This document shows, one piece after another, positions 1-3,648 of a DNA stretch of 5,915 nt. The notes beneath the pieces are model-generated. The model was not told the DNA's origin. It made no database searches and saw only the letters and a list, made by a program, of their open reading frames with translations. Origin of the DNA: Nitrososphaerota archaeon. GTDB taxonomy: Archaea > Thermoproteota > Nitrososphaeria > Nitrososphaerales > Nitrosopumilaceae. Each line of letters starts with the position of its first letter. Position 1 is the stretch's first letter. The stretch is taken from assembly GCA_016200035.1 (NCBI GenBank), contig JACQFM010000051.1, positions 1 to 5,915 on the forward strand, given 5' to 3'. Made by a program: the position numbers and the translations under genes.

Positions 1-228
1 CACGTATGAAGTATCGATACCCATTATCTTGCCTTTATTTCCTGCAAGTTCAGCCGCAACCTGTGTCCAACCTCCAGGTGAACATCCCAGATCAAGCACA
101 TAGAAGCCAGGACCAATTATTCGATATGACTTGTTTAGTTCTTTTAATTTGTAGGCAGCCCTACTTCTGTAACCTTCCTGATGAGCTAATCTTCTGTAGT
201 AGTCCCTTCTAGCATCTAGTAGCTTCAT
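1..228 (-). CDS. rlmE: RlmE/FtsJ-type 23S rRNA 2'-O-methyltransferase, N-terminal part (runs off left edge)
   Basis: These are the first 76 codons of a SAM-dependent ribose 2'-O-methyltransferase of the RrmJ/FtsJ family, which in E. coli modifies U2552 in the A loop of 23S rRNA. Reading leftwards from ATG 228-226, the protein shows the family's R-S-R-A-A-Y-K segment (residues 21-27). K27 aligns with the first lysine of the K-D-K-E catalytic tetrad. SAM-binding motif I follows as VLDLGCSPGGWTQVA (44-58), and then GKIMGID (66-72), where D72 is the expected ribose-binding acidic position. The other three tetrad residues lie outside the window. The start is fixed by an ATGA overlap with the stop of the upstream TFE beta-like gene, so the two are probably co-transcribed and translationally coupled; no strong Shine-Dalgarno is seen, only an A/G-rich stretch. 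It could instead act on tRNA, as some FtsJ paralogues do, but the order of motifs and short N-terminus fit the rRNA enzyme. Confidence 0.93.
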   Translation of the reverse strand, partial: MKLLDARRDYYRRLAHQEGYRSRAAYKLKELNKSYRIIGPGFYVLDLGCSPGGWTQVAAELAGNKGKIMGIDTSYV

Positions 229-773
229 TTCTTTTTCTTTTTTAAATCAGTAAATTCAGTAATAACCCATTGTTCAATCAACGGACATGTTCGCGGGCTT
301 ACTTCACCTTCAAGTGAACATTTTTGTTCTACTGGACAAATTAAACATGGTGCAGCTTCAATTGTCGCTGTACTAACCGGCATTTTTACAATCTTTAGTT
401 TGTATGTCCACCGACCGTTTTCCAAAACCTTTTCGCGTTTTATGATATTACGTCTCTCAAGCTTTAGTGCAAGCCTTGAACCATCCCTGCTGGTAAGCTT
501 TAGTTTTTTCCACAGATCACTTTGAAAGATTCCATCATCGCCGTGTTCTGCAACGATATTACAAACTCTAGTTGTGAGCTTCTCCATATCAAGTCCTTTG
601 ATCTCAAAGTTTTCAATTTCTTCCTCGTCAAATTCTTCCTCCACTTCGTCTTGTCTGACAGCCTTTTTAGCAATCTGCTTTTTCTCAACAACCGTCTTTT
701 TCATCAACACCTTCTTTTCTTTAGACTTTGGCCTGCCTCGCTTCTTGAGTTTTTCTTCCTTCTTTTTAGCCAT
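225..773 (-). CDS. TFE beta / RPC34-RPC39-like transcription initiation factor, winged helix plus Fe-S domain
   Basis: This 182-residue protein resembles archaeal TFE beta, the homologue of RNA polymerase III subunit RPC39/RPC34. With TFE alpha, that factor helps open promoter DNA during archaeal initiation. The protein starts with a very basic stretch containing an AT-hook-like R-G-R-P-K (residues 12-16). An acidic segment follows (about 42-55), then a winged-helix domain (about 62-130). The C-terminus has cysteines C143-x2-C146-x5-C152-x10-C163, written around C-L-I-C-P-V and G-E-V-S-P-R-T-C-P. From memory, human RPC39 ends in nearly the same pattern (C-P-V, then G-E-I-S-P-S-N-C, then E-W), where the cysteines bind a 4Fe-4S cluster; here E167-Q-W169 matches the last part. 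The protein ends in five lysines. ATG 773 has an AGAGGA ribosome-binding site four bases upstream. The TGA overlaps the rlmE start. The basic and acidic N-terminal extension is an inference of added DNA contact. Family assignment is strong; biochemical role is inferred. Confidence 0.88.
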   Translation of the reverse strand: MAKKKEEKLKKRGRPKSKEKKVLMKKTVVEKKQIAKKAVRQDEVEEEFDEEEIENFEIKGLDMEKLTTRVCNIVAEHGDDGIFQSDLWKKLKLTSRDGSRLALKLERRNIIKREKVLENGRWTYKLKIVKMPVSTATIEAAPCLICPVEQKCSLEGEVSPRTCPLIEQWVITEFTDLKKKKK

Positions 774-777
774 AAAG

Positions 778-783
778 TCCTCT
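778..783 (-). promoter_or_regulatory. Shine-Dalgarno site of the TFE beta-like gene
   Basis: On the minus strand AGAGGA lies four bases before ATG 773, giving a fair match to the archaeal 16S anti-Shine-Dalgarno. It supports ATG 773 as the start and implies at least one transcript with a 5' leader. Confidence 0.55.
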
Positions 784-793
784 AGATAACTGC

Positions 794-805
794 ATATTAT
801 ATCAT
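794..805 (-). promoter_or_regulatory. Possible proximal TATA box of the TFE beta-like/rlmE operon
   Basis: A second A/T box, GATGATATAATATG on the minus strand, is centred near 798, about 25 bases before ATG 773. It would place the transcription start at the initiation codon and give a leaderless mRNA. It competes with the distal box as the explanation; both could be used. Confidence 0.35.
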
Positions 806-824
806 CTATTCAATCGCCTGAAAG

Positions 825-838
825 TAATATATAATATA
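825..838 (-). promoter_or_regulatory. Distal TATA box (box A) of the TFE beta-like/rlmE operon
   Basis: Reading the minus strand, TATATTATATATTA is an uninterrupted A/T box starting 10 bases after the stop codon of the upstream membrane-protein gene. With the usual archaeal spacing of about 26 bases, transcription would begin near 805. That gives a leader of roughly 30 bases that carries the AGAGGA ribosome-binding site. Start-site mapping is absent, so the exact use is inferred. Confidence 0.5.
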
Positions 839-847
839 GCATTTATT

Positions 848-1345
848 TTACTGGACTTTGAACTTTGCAGCCTTAGTTATCGTTTTCTGGTAATTCTTGT
901 CATTCATTTCTGCTACAATTTCATAGTTTCCAGCTTTGTCGATATTTGTTAAAAATTGATCTCCTATTGGCAAAGGTAAATTCCCTTTAGCAAAGCATTG
1001 CGAGAAATAGCCATGTTGCTTCACAACTTGTTTTGGTGAAGTCTTCTCATCATAGATGGTGATGTAAAGGTCACCACAGTCAAAGTTTTGGTCGCTTATC
1101 AATACCTTGATTTGAATGGGCGAATTAATTGCATATGTTCGTTGTAGTTCCTGAATTTCAATATCTTTATCTCCAGTTTGAATTGGTATTTTTATCAAAT
1201 TGGCAAAGGGCCACATGTTAAGTTCTCGATTTGGTTGAGACAAAACATCAGTTAAAACGATTGCACCAAATCCTATGGATATCACAACTGGAAAAAGAAA
1301 AACAAGTAGAGCTACATTTTGTACTGCCATTTTATAATTTAACAT
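848..1345 (-). CDS. Membrane-anchored extracytoplasmic protein of unknown function with an Ig-like beta domain
   Basis: I do not recognise a named family for this 165-residue protein. After a short N-terminus there is one hydrophobic segment (about residues 9-33) without a clear signal-peptidase site, so it is probably a signal anchor with the rest outside the cell. Residues about 60-165 look like a beta-sandwich. Alternating strands include Q-I-K-V-L-I-S (78-84) and D-L-Y-I-T-I-Y-D (92-99), and the end Y-E-I-V-A-E-M then A-K-F-K-V resembles the last strands of Ig-like domains in the large protein at 3649-5799. Two cysteines, C90 and C117, could form a disulfide. The start is uncertain. ATG 1345 has AAAGGA seven bases upstream, while ATG 1330 (residue 6) is the better distance from a TATA-like stretch. 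The gene diverges from the OLD-like gene and lies upstream of, and on the same strand as, the TFE beta-like gene, which appears to have its own promoter. Confidence 0.75.
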   Translation of the reverse strand: MLNYKMAVQNVALLVFLFPVVISIGFGAIVLTDVLSQPNRELNMWPFANLIKIPIQTGDKDIEIQELQRTYAINSPIQIKVLISDQNFDCGDLYITIYDEKTSPKQVVKQHGYFSQCFAKGNLPLPIGDQFLTNIDKAGNYEIVAEMNDKNYQKTITKAAKFKVQ

Positions 1346-1352
1346 CTCTAAT

Positions 1353-1358
1353 TCCTTT
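1353..1358 (-). promoter_or_regulatory. Shine-Dalgarno site supporting the ATG 1345 start
   Basis: AAAGGA on the minus strand lies seven bases before ATG 1345 and favours this start over ATG 1330. It overlaps a TATA-like run (CTAAATAGATATAAAG, 1370-1355), so only one of the two readings can be right for a given transcript. Confidence 0.4.
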
Positions 1359-1410
1359 ATATCTATTTAGTCAAAAGATAACGTCTTGTAGCAGATAATT
1401 TTGTCGAATG

Positions 1411-1419
1411 AGTTAAATC
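1411..1419 (+). promoter_or_regulatory. TATA-like box of the OLD-like gene (leaderless start)
   Basis: AGTTAAATC is centred about 27 bases before ATG 1443, preceded by a purine-rich GAATG that could serve as the TFB recognition element. The distance predicts transcription starting at or within a base or two of the ATG. The only Shine-Dalgarno candidate (AGGAA, 1427-1431) is 11 bases away, which also favours a leaderless transcript. Confidence 0.42.
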
Positions 1420-1442
1420 GAGGACTAGGAAATAGCCGCTAG

Positions 1443-3521
1443 ATGCGACTTAGAAAGTTTAGGGTTCGTGCCTTTCGTTGTATTCATGATTCAAGCGAAA
1501 TAAAAGTTGGTGATTTAGCTGCTTTCATAGGTAAGAACGAAAGCGGAAAAACCACGATACTTGAGGCACTTACGTTGCTTAACAAGGATGCAAAAGTGTC
1601 CGAGCTTGATTTGTGTGATGAGATGTCAGAAGAACTAAAATCTGAAATGAAAGTGGTAGAGGGTGAGTTTGAACTAAGTGAGAAGGAAACGAAATTAATT
1701 CAGGAAAAATTTCCCAATTTAGCGGAAATTAAGACAGTAAAACTATACAGGACGCAGATGAATCCTAACGTTCAATATGATTTTGGAAATGTGAAAATCA
1801 GTGAAGATGCAAATAAGAGATTAAATTCTTGGGAAAATTTTATTGTTAAAATAGAAGACTTTGTTTCATCTGTTCCAAATCCAATACGCATAAGACTTGA
1901 TACCAAATTCCTGTCTGGTCATGCACCACGTACAAGGGAGGCATTTAACAGCATGATGGCTGAATTCAATAACCAAATCTATCTGCTTGCTTCCGACGAA
2001 AGAAAGGTAATAAATGAATGGGAAAAGATCTACCAAGATTTAGACCATACCTACGATACGCTTCTTATAGGTACAAGTGAAAGGTCTGCTCTTGAAAATT
2101 TTGTCGAGGAAAGATTTCATCCTAGATTTGTATACTTTTCAGATTACAAGAAGATCTTAGGAAATATTGATCTTGATGAATTTCTGAAGGAAACTAGGGG
2201 TATTAGACCAAAAGGACTAGAGTACATCGAGGAATTTGACAAAGCAGAGACTGTCAAGAACCTGTTTTACTTGGCTGAACTTGACACAGATAAACTCGAG
2301 GAAGTTCAAAATAGTCCTTCAAGGTTGATAAAACTCTTACACACTGCAAGCAGGAAGCTCACAGACAGACTCAACCCTGCATGGAAAGGAGATCCGATTC
2401 ATGTTGAGCTAAGATTCAACCCAGGAAACATACTGAGCGTGGTAATCTCTGATGTTCACAAAGATGGGACCGTAACAAATACAGGGCTCTTAAATAGAAG
2501 AGCTGAAGGATTCAAGTGGACATTTTCATTTATAGTAAACTTTGCAGCTGAGACTCAAAGATCTGAACTCAAGGAAGCCATTCTGCTACTTGATGAGCCT
2601 GCGAGAAATCTCCATCCAATTCAACAACGCGGAATCTCCGATTTGTTAAAAGGACTTGCAGGTTCAAATCAAATTTTGTATGCTACGCATTCACCGTTTA
2701 TGATATTTGATTATACGCCTGGCAATTTACTAGTGGTGGAGCTTGACAAAAGGAAGCACCTAAGTCACATATACTATGATTATTGGAATGCTGATGATAC
2801 TACTTTAACTCCAATCCTTTACGGTCTTTCGAGGGGCTTGGTAGAATCAATATCAGACAGAGAGATAGGATACAATTCAAGGCCAGTCATTATCGTAGAG
2901 ACAATGACACATTCCATGTATCTTAATGCGTTTGACAAGTTTTTGAAAGATCCAAATCTTTCAATGAACCCACTAAATATAGTTCCAGCCTATAACAAGA
3001 ACTCAGTTCTACCTCTGGCTGTATTTTATAGAAACCATGGTTACAACACCTTTGCACTTCTTGATAATACAGAAGAATCAAGACAGATTTCGACATTACT
3101 TCAAGCAAATGGATTCAAATCAGTTCAGATAATATTTTTTGAACTTGGTGGGCAACCAAAACAAGCAATCGAAGACTTGATAGTTGATGAAGATTACCTA
3201 TATGCTGTCAATCAAACCTATGCAGTCAAGCTCAGAAAGGAGGGCTATACGAACTTGATAAAGGACCAAGTTAAAGCAAGAGGAAAAAGAAGTATTGTAG
3301 ATAACCTAAATGATATTTGGAAAGAAAATCAGTATCTAGGTTGGGAAAAGTTTGATGCAGAAGAGATTTGCAGGTACATATGTGAGAAGATTGCGTTAGA
3401 TGAAGCAGAATTCCTGTCTGACAAAACTAAAGACCAATTCAGAGCATTGTATCGCCTGATTGCAGAAAGAATACGACAAAATCAAAACATCGTATCAGAA
3501 ACAGTTACTCGTTTAAGATAA
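1443..3521 (+). CDS. OLD-family protein: ABC-type ATPase with atypical C-terminal TOPRIM-like domain
   Basis: This 692-residue protein has the layout of OLD (overcoming lysogenization defect) nucleases, ATP-controlled enzymes that act in phage defence. Residues 1-30 are the usual N-terminal strands (L-R-K-F-R-V-R-A-F-R). Walker A is GKNESGKT (30-37). Residues about 60-330 are charged and partly helical, interrupting the ATPase. The ABC-signature-like segment is R-A-E-G-F-K-W (353-359), Walker B is ILLLDEP (380-386, with E385), then N-L-H-P (389-392) and the H-loop A-T-H-S-P (414-418). A TOPRIM-like domain begins about residue 480 (VIIVE, 482-486), with LLDNT (539-543) and I-E-D-L (576-579). 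Several expected catalytic positions are changed: H490 and T543 stand where acidic residues are usual. ATPase function is therefore well supported and nuclease function is doubtful. No GajB-like helicase or other defence partner is adjacent, so it is not Gabija as seen here. It is probably transcribed alone from a leaderless promoter. Confidence 0.88.
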   Translation: MRLRKFRVRAFRCIHDSSEIKVGDLAAFIGKNESGKTTILEALTLLNKDAKVSELDLCDEMSEELKSEMKVVEGEFELSEKETKLIQEKFPNLAEIKTVKLYRTQMNPNVQYDFGNVKISEDANKRLNSWENFIVKIEDFVSSVPNPIRIRLDTKFLSGHAPRTREAFNSMMAEFNNQIYLLASDERKVINEWEKIYQDLDHTYDTLLIGTSERSALENFVEERFHPRFVYFSDYKKILGNIDLDEFLKETRGIRPKGLEYIEEFDKAETVKNLFYLAELDTDKLEEVQNSPSRLIKLLHTASRKLTDRLNPAWKGDPIHVELRFNPGNILSVVISDVHKDGTVTNTGLLNRRAEGFKWTFSFIVNFAAETQRSELKEAILLLDEPARNLHPIQQRGISDLLKGLAGSNQILYATHSPFMIFDYTPGNLLVVELDKRKHLSHIYYDYWNADDTTLTPILYGLSRGLVESISDREIGYNSRPVIIVETMTHSMYLNAFDKFLKDPNLSMNPLNIVPAYNKNSVLPLAVFYRNHGYNTFALLDNTEESRQISTLLQANGFKSVQIIFFELGGQPKQAIEDLIVDEDYLYAVNQTYAVKLRKEGYTNLIKDQVKARGKRSIVDNLNDIWKENQYLGWEKFDAEEICRYICEKIALDEAEFLSDKTKDQFRALYRLIAERIRQNQNIVSETVTRLR

Positions 3522-3574
3522 ATGCAAATCTTGGGCAAGCTAAAATTTGTACTTTACTCATCATTGATACTTTT

Positions 3575-3600
3575 CAAATCTCAAAAAAATGAGAGTTTTG
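3575..3600 (+). terminator. Small hairpin downstream of the OLD-like gene, possible terminator
   Basis: TCTCA (3579-3583) and TGAGA (3590-3594) form a five-base-pair stem around an all-A loop. CAAA (3575-3578) can extend it by pairing with TTTG (3597-3600) past a two-base bulge. TTTT runs flank it on both sides (3571-3574 and 3596-3599). Archaeal termination depends mainly on oligo-T, so the hairpin may be incidental. It lies 54 bases after the stop codon. Confidence 0.3.
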
Positions 3601-3617
3601 CTACGATAGCTGGTTAA

Positions 3618-3629
3618 GGTTTAATTTAG
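3618..3629 (+). promoter_or_regulatory. TATA box of the Ig-repeat protein gene (leaderless start)
   Basis: GGTTTAATTTAG is a good archaeal box A, preceded by TTAA as a possible TFB recognition element. Its centre (about 3624) is 25 bases before ATG 3649, which predicts a leaderless transcript. This supports ATG 3649 over the in-frame TTG at 3637, which would fall upstream of the predicted transcription start. Confidence 0.6.
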
Positions 3630-3648
3630 AGAAAGATTGTGTTTTCCT

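Larger units (their letters stand above)
1346..1442. promoter_or_regulatory. Divergent intergenic promoter region
   Basis: These 97 bases separate the leftward membrane-protein gene from the rightward OLD-like gene and must hold both promoters. Leftward candidates are the A/T run at 1355-1370 and a weaker AAAATTATC at 1394-1402. The rightward candidate is AGTTAAATC at 1411-1419. I see no clear inverted-repeat operator. Confidence 0.5.

Noticed and set aside
6..212. Plus-strand 68-residue reading frame at the left edge
   Set aside because: It lies antisense to rlmE, whose SAM-binding motif and catalytic lysine are plainly recognisable on the other strand.
500..789. Three reading frames overlapping the TFE beta-like gene on both strands
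   Set aside because: They are low-complexity Lys/Arg or Phe/Ser/Leu shadows of the lysine- and glutamate-rich codons of the real gene.
2923..3108. Minus-strand 61-residue frame inside the OLD-like gene
   Set aside because: No start signal or protein features; the plus frame carries the TOPRIM-like domain here.
1443..3521. GajA of a Gabija defence system
   Set aside because: The GajB helicase that defines Gabija is absent on both sides; the neighbouring genes encode surface and membrane proteins. TOPRIM residues are also atypical.
1443..3521. Rad50/SMC-type repair ATPase
   Set aside because: Walker A and B resemble these, but there is no zinc hook or long coiled coil, and the C-terminus continues into a TOPRIM-like domain typical of OLD proteins.
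3637..3648. TTG start for the Ig-repeat protein, adding four residues
   Set aside because: The TATA box at 3618-3629 predicts transcription starting near 3649, the signal peptide is typical from ATG 3649, and there is no Shine-Dalgarno before the TTG.
3522..3648. Small RNA or tRNA gene in the gap after the OLD-like gene
   Set aside because: Only a five-base-pair hairpin with an A loop is present; no cloverleaf, box C/D pair or other RNA signature is visible.
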